From the NCBI RefSeq assembly GCF_932276165.1, contig NC_063983.1, positions 10,547,501 to 10,611,500 of the forward strand: a stretch of 64,000 nt of DNA, given 5' to 3'. The stretch comes from Plutella xylostella. Taxonomy: Eukaryota > Arthropoda > Insecta > Lepidoptera > Plutellidae. Under the pieces are notes generated by a model. That model made no database searches. It was given only the letters and a program-made list of their open reading frames with translations, and was not told the DNA's origin. Below are positions 30,201-37,969 of the stretch, one piece after another. Within the stretch, counting starts at the first letter, position 1, and each line of letters starts with the position of its first letter. The position numbers and the translations under genes were made by a program.

Positions 30201-31066
30201 GAGCCTACCCCTTTTATCATACAATAACGATGATAAAATATTGTAAACACAAGTGTTATCTTAGATTTTCATTTTTAAATATTGTTTTTTTTTTTTCTAC
30301 TTTGTCTGTGTATATGTATGATAATAAACGTTTTCTATTCTATTCTATTCTATTCTAAGCATGCATTCTGAGGATATGATGTAGTCAATTTGAAAATAAA
30401 ATTCAATCCTCGACCGAAAAATATTTCACTTTGTTTTTTTTTAGTTTAACAATAGTGCTAAGTAGGGAACCTTAAATTTAATGTAAATTTTCATAACCTA
30501 CGCCTACAACAGTATACCTACATATACCTGTCATGTATGTTACGCCATATAATTCAACATGTTTTCGTTTGTTGCAGGACAACCAAGAAGACGATGAAGA
30601 GCAGACGGAATACCTGGACATACCCGCAGATGACATGCACGAGGAAGTCATCATCAAACAAGAAGACCAGCCCAAAAAGAGAACAGTTTATACCACATCA
30701 GTCGGACGAATCAAACCGGAATACAATCAACGACTTAGACTTATGAGGAATATAAAACGAAAAAACACGGCCGCACCGTCCCAAGGGTCTTTAGCCGCTG
30801 CCAACTCTACCACAGATTTAATTAGAATCCTGAAAAGATCGGAACTATTAAAGAAGAAAGATGAGTGCGATAGTTTTGGAGAATACATAGCAAATTCATT
30901 GAGAAAACATGGCGAGCGGACGAGATCCATGATAAAGCATGCCATCAATAACATCATATTCGAACAAGAGATGAAGAAGTATTCGGGCCAGTACGATGTG
31001 TCGATAGTCAGCGGTGACGATGATGAAAATCCACTCATTCTGTCGAATCAAATGAGTGATAACTGA
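21118..31066 (+). CDS. MADF-BESS domain DNA-binding protein (three coding exons, 283 aa)
   Basis: The model joins 21118-21286, 21788-21981 and 30578-31066 (852 nt including stop). Exons 1 and 2 encode a MADF (Myb/SANT-like) domain: W-T-N-K-Q-V-V-R-L-V-R-E-Y near the N-terminus, P-E-V-W-D, A-W-E-D-M-A-K-K-F, then after the splice D-L-K-K-K-M-N-S-V-L-A-S-H-R-R-E-R and the closing W-F-L-Y-D-A-L-S-F-L. Exon 3 is acidic at first (D/E-rich, I-I-K-Q-E-D). It ends in a hydrophobic helical segment (about F-G-E-Y-I-A-N-S-L ... I-N-N-I-I-F-E) resembling the BESS interaction motif. MADF proteins bind DNA and regulate transcription in the nucleus; a specific target is not inferable. ATG 21133 is an alternative start. 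The second intron is 8,596 bp and holds two LINEs. Upstream heat-shock elements suggest stress control. Confidence 0.85.
21587..21660. mobile_element. Short transposon-end fragment in intron 1
   Basis: ACAGGGTGTTGCAAAAATGG and the following TCTAAGCCG resemble a fragment that recurs in lepidopteran genomes. No partner end is present, so the class is unknown. Confidence 0.3.
21788..21981 (+). CDS. MADF gene coding exon 2
   Basis: Acceptor CCCGCTAG|AC and donor AAT|GTAAGT. The 194 nt restore the frame (GAC codon across the junction) and leave phase 0. It carries the basic K-K-K-M / R-R-E-R helix and the W-F-L-Y-D-A-L-S-F-L end of the MADF domain. Confidence 0.85.
21999..22233 (+). pseudogene. 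Duplicated partial copies of MADF exon 2
   Basis: 22105-22233 is a 129-nt copy of the last 129 nt of exon 2 (21853-21981). It is equal in length, open in frame and ends in a functional-looking donor (AAT|GTGAGT). 22039-22080 is a second, internally deleted copy that also ends AAT|GTGAGT. CTAGAAAGGTATGC occurs twice between them (about 22000-22034). The 129-nt copy encodes G-R-P-S-C-W-F-L-Y-D-A-L-S-F-L with R-to-Q and several acidic-tail changes. It lacks the basic helix and has no strong acceptor, the best being GCATGCAG|G at 22071. It could be a dead segmental duplicate or an alternative exon. Confidence 0.8.
22277..22462 (+). mobile_element. LINE reverse-transcriptase fragment (RTE-like)
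   Basis: The + strand reads L-K-T-R-V-F-D-Q-C-V-L-P-V-M-T-Y-G-A-D. After a frameshift it continues V-H-K-L-K-V-T-Q-R-A-M-E-R-A-M, a motif pair typical of the C-terminal third of lepidopteran RTE-type LINE polyproteins. It is about 185 bp, broken and truncated at both ends. Confidence 0.7.
22717..22832. mobile_element. MITE, GGGTCACTCTAT family
   Basis: The left end is GAGGGTTACTCTATACTGCC and the right end, reversed, is GAGGGGTCACTCTACCTGA. The interior carries CTAACGAACGAGAG and CAATCGGCACGTTTAATACA, shared with the 45803 copy. GGCAGCAG occurs just outside both ends and may be a target duplication. Confidence 0.75.
22842..22867. repeat. (GGC)n trinucleotide run
   Basis: An uninterrupted GGC reiteration next to the MITE in intron 2. 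It is intronic and not coding. Confidence 0.9.
23121..23140. repeat. Left copy of a 20-bp target-site duplication
   Basis: TGAAAATAAAATTCAATCCT recurs exactly at 30391-30410. The two copies bracket 7,250 bp containing both intronic LINEs. Confidence 0.9.
23141..25402 (-). mobile_element. 5'-truncated RTE-type LINE
   Basis: On the minus strand this begins in the last part of an endonuclease domain and runs through a complete reverse transcriptase to a (AAG)n-like 3' tail that abuts the 20-bp duplication at 23121-23140. It is antisense to the MADF gene and lies in its second intron. Its missing 5' part appears to continue for a few residues at 30358-30390, beyond the CR1-type LINE that split it. 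Confidence 0.88.
23171..25330 (-). CDS. RTE LINE polyprotein, endonuclease C-terminus plus reverse transcriptase
   Basis: The frame is open for 719 codons from an internal ATG. The same frame is readable a further 24 codons upstream to a stop near 25402 and includes R-R-R-Q-S-K-L-K-S-Y-K-D-C-K before V-I-P-G-E-A-L-T-S-Q-H-R-L-L-V, the end of the RTE endonuclease. The RT motifs are ordered and intact: F-V-F-I-D-L-E-K-A-F-D-R-V-P, G-V-H-Q-G-S-A-L-S-P-L, the catalytic L-F-A-D-D-I-A-L-I-S, and K-Y-L-G-S-V. Downstream are R-P-A-L-M-Y-G-S-E-C-W, R-L-R-W-F-G-H-V-M-R-R and a closing W-R-R-S-T-R-R. With most of the endonuclease missing it should be unable to transpose on its own. Confidence 0.92.
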   Translation of the reverse strand: MIPGEALTSQHRLLVAVLSLPKPIKVHIDRTKRIKWREIHGPGGITFADTMVSYLQKDLHEDKTANKMWSDFESQCQIKAQQILGVSKGGLNANKDTTWWNNDIKEIIKHKREMFKNWQRFKLEEDHIEYKKVKAIAKAAVAQARAASRQNLYDRLENAENEQTIFKIAKQRHKSTLDIKYNKYIKNSKGDLLTSNDDINNRWEEYYKELLNEEYPSEELPPIPPVQGPINIIHPAEIKTAIAKMKNHKSMGPDNVPADLWKKLGDNAMPWLTELFNKILIEGSIPDSWRSSFLCPIYKNKGDIAQCNNYRGIKLTSHTLKIWERVIGARITALTSLTDNQFGFVTGKSTTDAIQTICILMEKHRHNKENLYFVFIDLEKAFDRVPRKLVWQALRAQCIPESYITIIQDMYTNVLTQVKNPAGLSKHFHVRVGVHQGSALSPLLFNISMDYITREIQGPTPWCILFADDIALISRSASDLQGTFNRWVDEIERHGLRISRTKTEYMECDYGGTDALGCDITIENTPLPKVSQFKYLGSVLTTDANVDEDVTHRVNTAWLKWRSLTGVLCDPRMPIKTKGKIYKTVVRPALMYGSECWTMKKAHEQQMHVAEMKMLRWAGGVTRLDKVRNEHIRGSFKVAPIAEKLKETRLRWFGHVMRREDDYAVKKAMHIPSQSRGRGRPPATWWSNIEKEMKAQNLTTSTTRDRISWRRSTRRPDPS
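25668..25742 (+). other. tRNA-like stretch in the LINE leader
   Basis: GCGCGGTGGTTTATAG resembles an A box, and GGGTTCGAATCC, about 45 bp later, a B box, ending 30-40 bp before ORF1. The T stem does not pair properly, so this is not a tRNA gene. It may be a SINE-like head or an internal promoter within the LINE 5' region. Confidence 0.4.
25776..26822 (+). CDS. LINE ORF1 protein with N-terminal PHD finger (348 aa)
   Basis: Residues 4-52 form a C4-H-C3 PHD finger: ligands C4, C7, C21, C26, H31, C34, C49 and C52. Residues about 100-210 are strongly heptad-like (coiled coil). About 205-330 resembles the RRM/C-terminal domain of LINE ORF1 proteins, with I-S-G-I-P-E-G and V-V-H-A-Y-R-K-G. The product should be the RNA-binding chaperone that packages the LINE RNA. 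The PHD finger is a chromatin-reading fold, so it might bias where the element binds; that is inference. The start is the first ATG after the leader and the frame has no interruption. Confidence 0.88.
   Translation: MNKCGACKKFMSPKAADGVTCAIADCATIYHRDCVGLSTKLVLTKPWTCTSCMAKKPRNNANSTPVRTVDSAEFLGQNRDQHAPTSPKADIASTNATGTEFANLSKILEELQKFRTDLNALRSDFTGFRSEIRELSSSLKSCCLRVDKVEDRMETLEKRMESFGEADIEEISKLKNTISTLENQINDREQQSLSNDIEISGIPEGSGENVIHIATLIASKLGMTLEERDVVHAYRKGTKREGKPSRPRTISVRFVRQNVRDRFLKNARVRRRTTTENMNLPGEPTIFYVNERLTKMNQTLFQKAREIGKQKNWKYIWTQNGHVLARKEEGKAVHRISNLDAVDKTFGL
26985..29840 (+). CDS. LINE ORF2: AP endonuclease plus reverse transcriptase (951 aa)
   Basis: The N-terminal 240 residues are an AP-like endonuclease: L-L-N-A-Q-S-L, catalytic I-A-L-N-E-T-W, G-S-V-Y-R-P-G, T-D-F-N-I-D (usual G replaced by T) and S-D-H. 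The central reverse transcriptase has L-R-P-I-S-I-L-P, N-Q-S-G-F-R-R-G-H, V-L-L-D-F-S-R-A-F-D, G-V-P-Q-G-S-I-I-S-P-I-L-F and the catalytic Y-A-D-D-T-Q-L-Y. The last 200 residues have the conserved LINE tail (L-F-S-Y-C-D-V-V-Y-G, A-I-Q-R-V-Q-N-A-C-A-R-F). YADDTQLY favours the CR1/L2 group over classic Jockey; an exact clade needs a tree. The frame is unbroken. Confidence 0.93.
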   Translation: MTSQRKKCLRLGLLNAQSLYTGNDELCSMLLNYDPDIIALNETWIKNCNDRFIPSMPGYILKHTPRPKSQSGGGVGFFIRKGLRTRVRPHPISELEQMWIELSIQGMRIAIGSVYRPGTKNGLKPSEATEALSESIDCFEHCDCVFILTDFNIDMLKKNSSVTREFTNFISMRNLEQLVQEPTRITNTSATLLDLVLTNVPERCSSVSVYHNRAISDHGLVLVDINIKKPKPKPKYVSVRSLHKIDSELFLKDLHSLNWQDIYVINDVDEKINLFNDLIRILYDKYAPLKRVRVKERPNPWITENMLLMMSLRDKALNRARRTNSEIHFNYYKSLRNLITLTLEREKTAYFNYYINNNYRNPTKMWSHLSKISQFNNSHPTEIPNSVNDPNEINEAFLNTPGGLEPDKDTLNFFKTNKFGGTTFNFSPTDEKQVKKIINNIKTGATGHDDVSAEMIRMTLSITLPVITHIVNVSLTTQNFPESCKLAKVIPFPKHNNVETHKDLRPISILPVMSKIIERVACAQLTNYLEAQNILPANQSGFRRGHGTATALTNVVDDAISASDSKHATFLVLLDFSRAFDCVNTELLIAKLSYYGLSLNTCLWFKSFLSGRKQYVVTENEHGEEKKSSTKCLSRGVPQGSIISPILFILFTTDIGRCIKKCDFHLYADDTQLYHSFKPEYTQNAVKLLNDDLNGVREWATNNTLVLNPSKTQYLILGSKQQRKVVLDHNPIIIIDGQNIERASKVKNLGLIIDEDLRFEAHINLKIKTAFFRLKMLYGIRNNLSEKVRLILVDSLILSLFSYCDVVYGPRIFKKTEKAIQRVQNACARFCFNIPKRSHVSPYLNEKGILNMASRRKLHYANFVYKILNDEKPEYLFRKCSRKLHARGTRMQYENTLVLPEYKTMGFKGSFRFAAAKIWNDLPPPLRLNMSQFSFKAKLKKILLENQKMPL
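30358..30390 (-). mobile_element. Short remnant of the RTE 5' side
   Basis: Between the CR1-type LINE tail and the right 20-bp duplication, the minus strand reads I-D-Y-I-I, the motif that usually precedes the R-R-x-x end of RTE endonucleases. It is compatible with being the most 5' piece of the split RTE copy. Only 33 bp, so the assignment is tentative. Confidence 0.4.
30391..30410. repeat. Right copy of the 20-bp target-site duplication
   Basis: An exact match to 23121-23140. It marks the right edge of the nested LINE insertion in MADF intron 2. Confidence 0.9.
30578..31066 (+). CDS. MADF gene coding exon 3 (terminal)
   Basis: Acceptor TTTCGTTTGTTGCAG|GAC at 30577/30578 in phase 0. 162 codons plus stop. 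It holds an acidic linker followed by the BESS-like C-terminal helix. Confidence 0.85.
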   Translation, partial: DNQEDDEEQTEYLDIPADDMHEEVIIKQEDQPKKRTVYTTSVGRIKPEYNQRLRLMRNIKRKNTAAPSQGSLAAANSTTDLIRILKRSELLKKKDECDSFGEYIANSLRKHGERTRSMIKHAINNIIFEQEMKKYSGQYDVSIVSGDDDENPLILSNQMSDN

Positions 31067-34000
31067 TTTATGTGATGATTTGGTTCGTGAAGTTATAAAT
31101 TTATTAATAATAGGATTAGAATAATTATTTAAGACTTATTAGCGTTAATAATACAAACTGATTAAATTGTAATGACTTTATTTATGTTTTACTGCTTTAA
31201 CTACATACAGGGAAATGTGGAACTGCGGAATAACTATTTAATGAATTCATCAAGATCCGTCGTGATAAGCAGATAACATCAATTCCAGCATTAACAAGCT
31301 TGTAACACGCATTTTCTGATGCACTGTTTGTTTCCACTTTTTCTCTATGATCTGTCGAAATATCTAGAATAAATCTGTGTACGTGCCTTCCTGCACGATC
31401 AATCACCCTCTCTACCACGGCGAATGCAGCAACAGTTTTATAATCTACCTTTTAATATGATTCACATCCATAGCTCCGTCTGCATCCACTAATGTTCGCT
31501 GGACGGTGTAGAATTACCAATAGACAGTGAATTACTTGATTGCATGGTTTTGTTCAGGTAAATGGTCAGCCAATTGCATGTTGCACGTGTTGTGTTGCAT
31601 TGCGATACTATTAGTTGCGTTCCATCCATTGCTTCTTTTTAAAGAGGTCTTTAAGAAATAATGGGTGTGGGCGCGCAGAGTACAGCTCGTGGTTTGCTGG
31701 TGTCGTGAGTAGTGGGTGTGAGTAGATCACGCCACATGACGTCAGTACAGTTTTTGCCGCAATCTTGTTAAAGATTTATTCGCGTTTCATTGCTTTATTA
31801 ATGGACCGGTAATTTCGATGATGGTTTGTTATTAAGTTTTTTTTACTATGTTACAGAATTTTATGTAGTATGTTTGCTACACGCGGCCAATTTCTTCACG
31901 ATTTTCCTTGTTTTGCTGTCTTTATGGACTAGTTCGAGTGGTTTTATTGATCATTACCTATTCATTTAATTATATTTTTATTTCTATCAATAAAATCGTG
32001 ACCGACTGACTCAATTAGGTATGTTGTATACAATACAGCAACTACCTATACGAATTGAGCAGACAATTTCAAATTTAAAGGTTCAGAAAGTTCAAATACA
32101 TATATTGTTAAATGCGTCTCCATACATTTTTTATAATAAGAAGGTACCTATACAAAATTTTATAAAAAATCACGTACGCTCTCATAAAACGCAACTCAAG
32201 AACAATACGAGTATTTCCATAGGAAAAACGTTAAAAAGGCGATGAAGCTTGCTGGATAAGCTAGTTCGCTATAAGGACATAGAGCTGGCAGACCTTGCCG
32301 TAAGGTTACACTGTACCGCGGACAATGAGACTAGTACATAGGTAGATATAAGTACATAAGTAATGAAGTATGTATTACATAGAGCTGCAGAGGTCTCGGC
32401 AGACAGCGTGGCAGCGCCGGCGGATCCAATTACCCGCTAAGACGGACTAAGCACCGGCATTATAATGCACTGCAATATTGTGAGGCTTCGTATTACGATT
32501 ATGCATTTTTGCAACAATGTTGCTTTGTCTCTGACTTTCACCGGTGCCTGGAAAGCTACGTGCTCTATTTTTACACGATGCTAGAATGGTGTTTCAGTTG
32601 GACTTAGGTACTTACTAACTTATATGTGTATTAGCTGTGTTTTATGAAATTCGATTGATCTGTGCAATGGATATGTTCTACTTACCTATGTTTGTATGAT
32701 TCTTGGGGCTTCTCAACTACGGTTTTGTTTGTAATTATGTAAGAAGTAGAGTAATTTGTGGCATGGAGGATAAAAAATAATAATATTAAGTATGGGACTT
32801 TATAGGTATGTATTTAATCTTTTTGCCGGTGACAGGGACTAAGTCATCGAAAATAATAGCTGTAGTGATTTTAATATAATGTTATTAGATAAAATAATGG
32901 TTGTACTACAGTTATGGGGTTTCGCGTGCAACTCATAATTATTATCATTGTTGAAGTAGATGCAATTAGTTAATCTCTTAATAATCAGCGGACCCTTAGG
33001 GTGTGAAGGCGCAGTAATTGCTCGGCACAAAAACTCTGATCAAGAACCAACAACCGGAAAATAACATACAAAGCGAATTCGAATCTAAAATATTTGGCCG
33101 ACCTTTGCGAGCGAACAATACACAGTTACTTGTGTTTTACACAAAAAACTTGTAACACGATCGAGCTACAAAAAGCGGTAACTCTTTTAAGCGGAGTGCG
33201 TTTTTTCGAGCGTAACGGGTGCGGAGTTGCCATGTGAACACTCCATTGTGTTGCCAGTATAATTAAATATTATTACGCATTATTCCTCTGTTGCTAGCTC
33301 GGTAGTCTATTGTATGCGAATCGGTTTCGGTGTTCGATGCTTTATTGTTATTTCGAAATTGCCTCGTGAAGAATCGCAGTAATTGTTGACTTCCAAACTT
33401 GATGTCGGTGGCGTGTGTCGGCCGCGCCGCCGCCGCCGCCGCCGCCATCGGCGCCGCACCAGCCGAGGATGAAGCGGTTACCGCGCGCCCAACTGTAATG
33501 TCTTAATGGACACCGTTTTAGATATGAAATCAAAGCAGTTTTATATTTTTATACATGCCCGAGCAGCATTTATTCACCATGACGAAATATCTACACATTG
33601 TTAAATATGCGGTACTGTTAAGGTACTCAGGAAAGTCGAACAATATGCTTGCATCATGAAAACGGCAAGTAACTACAAAAAGCAGTGGTGAAATTTACAA
33701 ATACCTATTTTAGGATCCCTGACCTACCCCACAGTGTCAGTCAACAATGTCGCAACTAACCATAAAAGGGAACAGCTTTGAGATAGATAAATAAAAGAAA
33801 GCAAATAAAACCGTCCGGATCCCTCAATATTCTGCCGAATAACAATAAACTGCTATAAACAGCTTTGGCGTTTAAGCTTCCAGAACTCACAAATGTTATA
33901 ACATAACAGAGAGACGGAATATTTTGGAACTAATTATGGGATGGAATGGGACTAGGTACCTACCTCGCTACCTAACAGTCATTTAAGCATACATTATTTT

Positions 34001-34957
34001 TATGTAGATAACATCCTTGTCAACCTTGGTCTATCAAATGAAAAGAATATTGCATTTGAACACAACAAAACTATCTCAACAAAGCAAACATGAAGACTTT
34101 GTTTTTAAATCCTATGGTAAGTTTTGTACCTACCCTAGCCATTTTTATGGATGTCTGCTATGAATATTTTGCTCAATTGAATTGAGAGGAAGTCAAAACA
34201 ATAGTTTCATAGGAACACCAAGGGCATAATCTCACGTAGACAGTGGCGCCGCCCACAGTCGAGGGGAAGTGCGGGCGCGATGGCTCTGTCCTCCGCAGGC
34301 CAGCGGCGCAGTTGCTGATATTGACAACGCTACCCTCCTGCTTCTGTACAACTAGAATAATTTCGCTTTCCCCAAGCAGTATAGGGGAGGTCCAGATGAA
34401 ATGGACATAGGAATAACGTCAAACTATAGGTAAGTACCTAGGTTTTGTTAACATTGTGTTCATCCTATTTTATAACAACTTTAATACTAAAAATTAAGAC
34501 CAAATTATATATCTTATTAACGGGAACTGTTTTCTTTATGTATATGATACGCTGCTCAACAAATGTTCTTATATTCCTCAAGCTACCCAATATTTCATCA
34601 CATTATCGTAGTCCTTCAGTAGCCATAAACCCGTCATTTTACGTCAGCTACAAATTATCCCGGACCTCTTGACAAAACACATCTTAATCCGGTATTAAAA
34701 GAAGCTAATTTTCCAGCTGGCCGGACAAATCCTTCAATTTTCCACAAGCCAGCTCCTAGCGGCTTTCATCGCGTGGCCTGGCGTATACTGTCTCCCTTAT
34801 TACTCAGGGTAGCTCGTAAAGTGGGTCCCACCTATTTTGCTCTCGTAAAAGTGCGTCGTAAATTTGGCGTCGCAGAATGGGCGCGGGTGCCGGGAGATAG
34901 GGCGGCGTTGTCTGCATAATGATCTCGGGCGATCGGCCGCTGATGTGTGCCTATCGA
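31067..34957. other. MADF 3' UTR, then unassigned spacer
   Basis: AT-rich sequence follows the stop, with a possible ATTAAA signal near 31162. Beyond it no gene was recognised. A GCC reiteration lies at about 33424-33447. CATGACGTCAG near 31735 is a CRE-like palindrome without visible context. Confidence 0.45.
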
Positions 34958-34965
34958 CACTCGGG

Positions 34966-35474
34966 TAGGGCATGCAATACCGCAATACCGGTATTCGTAA
35001 TACCGGGATCCCGTACAAAATTCCCGCTTTTTTCAATACCGGTATTGAAAGTTAATACCGGTATTGAAGTAATACCGGAATCGGACTTTTTTAGGCTATA
35101 AATAAAGCGATTAAGATTTAGTTAGCCTTGTGTGTGTATATACTGTGAAAGCGCACTTGTTCCCAACCGTTTAATGCAGTTTTCGGCTGCTAGAAATCTA
35201 CTGTTGACCATGCGTAAACCGGCACCGGATGTAAAAAAATAGTTTATTCTAAAATTTAAACTCTAAAACTGATTTCTCGTAAAAATCTACAACAAAATAC
35301 AGAATATGATTGCATTTTCTTGTTTTATTTTGATGTATACGACCTTTAAACACAGTATATGCCATTTATTACAAGGAAGTCTAATACCGGTATTAATACC
35401 GGGATCCCGGTATTGAGTTGTAATACCGGAACTCAATACCGGTATTGAAAATTGTTCCGGTATTGCATGCCCTA
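34966..35474. mobile_element. hAT-type MITE with CCGG-palindrome arrays, copy 1
   Basis: The ends are perfect 17-bp inverted repeats TAGGGCATGCAATACCG, and CACTCGGG is duplicated directly outside (34958-34965 and 35475-35482). The 8-bp TSD and TAGGG terminus fit the hAT superfamily. About 120 bp at each end carry repeated AATACCGGTATT palindromes and GGGATCCCG. The 250-bp centre is AT-rich and non-coding. It is similar along most of its length to 57986-58473. Confidence 0.92.
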
Positions 35475-37940
35475 CACTCGGGGCTGTAGGGCGCTCGGGG
35501 ACAAAGGAATCGTGCGTGGATGCGGTCGGATTATATTTTCAGGAAGTGGCTTTTCTTGTATATGTTTGGTTATTGGAGAAAGTTATATATTAATGTTGAT
35601 TTACAACAAAATAGAATAATAGTTTTGTACTTACGTAATAAGTTTAAACAATTTCATGTTTAATTTTAAATAACATATTTAAATCACTATTTGTTGTTCC
35701 ATTCGCAGAAAATAAATCAGTTCTGCTTACTGACAAAAACAAACAGAAACACGAGTTTCGAACACAAATAAATTATCTTTATTGGTGAAAGAGATTTATC
35801 GACGACGATTGATGCTTTCCATACGAGACAGATGATACAGATAAACATGATGTCATCTCGCATCAAATAAATGGCGAATCCGGGGCGCAATACGCGAACA
35901 ATCATCGGCGCCCCCGCCCCCGCGCCCCGCACCCCCACCCCGCCCCCGCTACTGCGTAACTCACATAATCGCACGTCCCTTTTCCCCAACTTCCCCATAT
36001 TGTTTTTAAGTTATGGCTATTTCGGACAATGGCATGGAAATCCTTTCCGTAAATGATGACTTCCAGCGGCCGTCGGACGGAATTCGGGAAATTTAAAATG
36101 GAATTTTTGAACGTCAAAATATTAGGTAGGGCTCAGTTAATTTGTTAGGGTTGTTTATTGGATATTTTTATTGTTCCTGCTATGTGAAGTATTAGTATGG
36201 TGTGGAGGAGCCCGCCCGCTCTGCTAACACCAGTCAGTATTCAGTAATATCTTCGTTCTGTGTGATCACGTAAGTTCACTTTCACTTAGTTCCTTTTGTG
36301 TTATGTTTGTTTGTTGTATTGTACCTATGTTATCGAAGTAGGTAGGTGTGCATAATTTAAACAATACATTTTTACATTATTGCATTACATGTAGGTATTA
36401 AGGTTTTTTTAAGTAAGTAAAGATATTTCGGTATCGAGAGGCAATCCTATCCTACATACCGAGTTAAAGTTTATAGTATTTTGGAACACAAGTAACACAA
36501 CACTTGCATTAACTTTACTTTACTTATAAACATAATGAAGGCTCTCCGAAGTGCCATAGAGCAACAAGGAACATAGACAAGAATGAAGAAGCATCACAAT
36601 TCCCTCCACTAACGAGCGCGGCGCATCACCATTAAAAATAATTACGTTCCTCGCACAAACACGCTGAAACAAAAATGCTACTAAAAGTACTTATCCATTA
36701 TCTTTCTTCCTACGTACGTACTTAGGAAGTCATGGGAGATATAGCAAGTTCCTGCTCCCCCCCCCCGCGCCTCGATTCCCCTCGCCTCCCCTCGCTAGGG
36801 CTAAGTAGGCCCTCTCAATGTCATTGAAACTCATTCACTAAACCTCACCAAAAGAGGGTCTACGTAACCAGCTTCAGTTGACCCGTGAGAAGAAGGTATT
36901 CCTTTCAAACCAGGGCTCATTGCGTTCTGGTTCCATAGGCGACCATTGTCATATGGTACGTATGAAGACAGGGCTCGCATAGAAGCAGGCTAGCGCGGGC
37001 AGGCCAAGACAAGCTGGTTTCATTATAGCGTTTACGATCCTCCCGTTTTTTCGTGATTCCAAATTGAGCGGAAATAAAAGCTTTGGTATAATTTATATTG
37101 CTTTTTAGTTCGCGATAAAAGTCGCCATTAATTTAACGACAGCGCTGCGCTGCTTCGAAAAATATGATTTGGTTTTTTAATGGTTCCAATAATACCGATT
37201 GCGACCTCGTGGTAAATGGACGATATGCCTGTGTCATTGTAGGTTTGACAAAATGGCAGTACCTATAGGACTTCACACAGAAGACGAATTTTCGCTATAG
37301 GAATAACACACATATTTAATTTGAAAAATTAACTATTATTGACTTCCCGTAGTAGTGTTGACACTTTGTACGAGTACAGTGGGCTCCATAATGGACACTC
37401 GACACTATATTAGATTAAGTACAGTCGCGCCCAATTACGGTAATCCACGGAGAATGCCGTGTTCTTGGCTGAGTGAGGATTATCTTAATCAACTATTAAG
37501 ATTACACTTAAGCGGTCTCTAAGTTGGGGCTAAGTCAGGTTGACGTCTTTGCTTTACGTAAGAACATAATTTGGGGCTAAGTTAGTGTGCAAATTCAATA
37601 TAACAGGGTTTATGGTACCTGGCCTACGATAATTATTACTGAGAAAAGAGACTTTATTTTAACATTTGAAAGGTAACCGATCAAAATCGGTTGTTTTGTT
37701 GTGCGGATTTTTTTCTGTCGTATTTACTTATATTCTTAACATAAGCAACGTAATAAATAACAATATGTTTATACGGAAAGGTACTACGACATTACATAAA
37801 GGAAAAAATGCAGAAAATTACTTCACGATAAACAAGAGACTTTCTAGAAATTTCCGCGATAGAATCTAATCTCCAATACAAGGCCAAACAAATGCATTAG
37901 AAGTGGAACCGAAAACACTTCAATTGTGTGTAACACTTGC

Positions 37941-37969
37941 TTGTGTGTGTGTGTGTGTGTGTGTGTGTT
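37941..37969. repeat. (GT)n microsatellite
   Basis: An uninterrupted GT run of about 28 bases. Confidence 0.9.

Larger units (their letters stand above)
25403..30357 (+). mobile_element. Apparently full-length CR1/Jockey-type LINE with two intact ORFs
   Basis: About 5 kb on the + strand: a 5' leader (about 25403-25775), ORF1 (25776-26822), a 162-bp gap, ORF2 (26985-29840), a 3' region with AATAAA at 30323-30328, and a short (TTCTA)n tail at about 30335-30357. Both ORFs are uninterrupted and carry all expected catalytic motifs, so the copy may be recent and competent. It lies inside the RTE copy and within MADF intron 2, in the sense direction. The 5' boundary is inferred from where RTE sequence ends. 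Confidence 0.85.

Noticed and set aside
33424..33447. GCC run considered as an alanine-coding exon
   Set aside because: The surrounding frame has no start or splice support; treated as a simple repeat.
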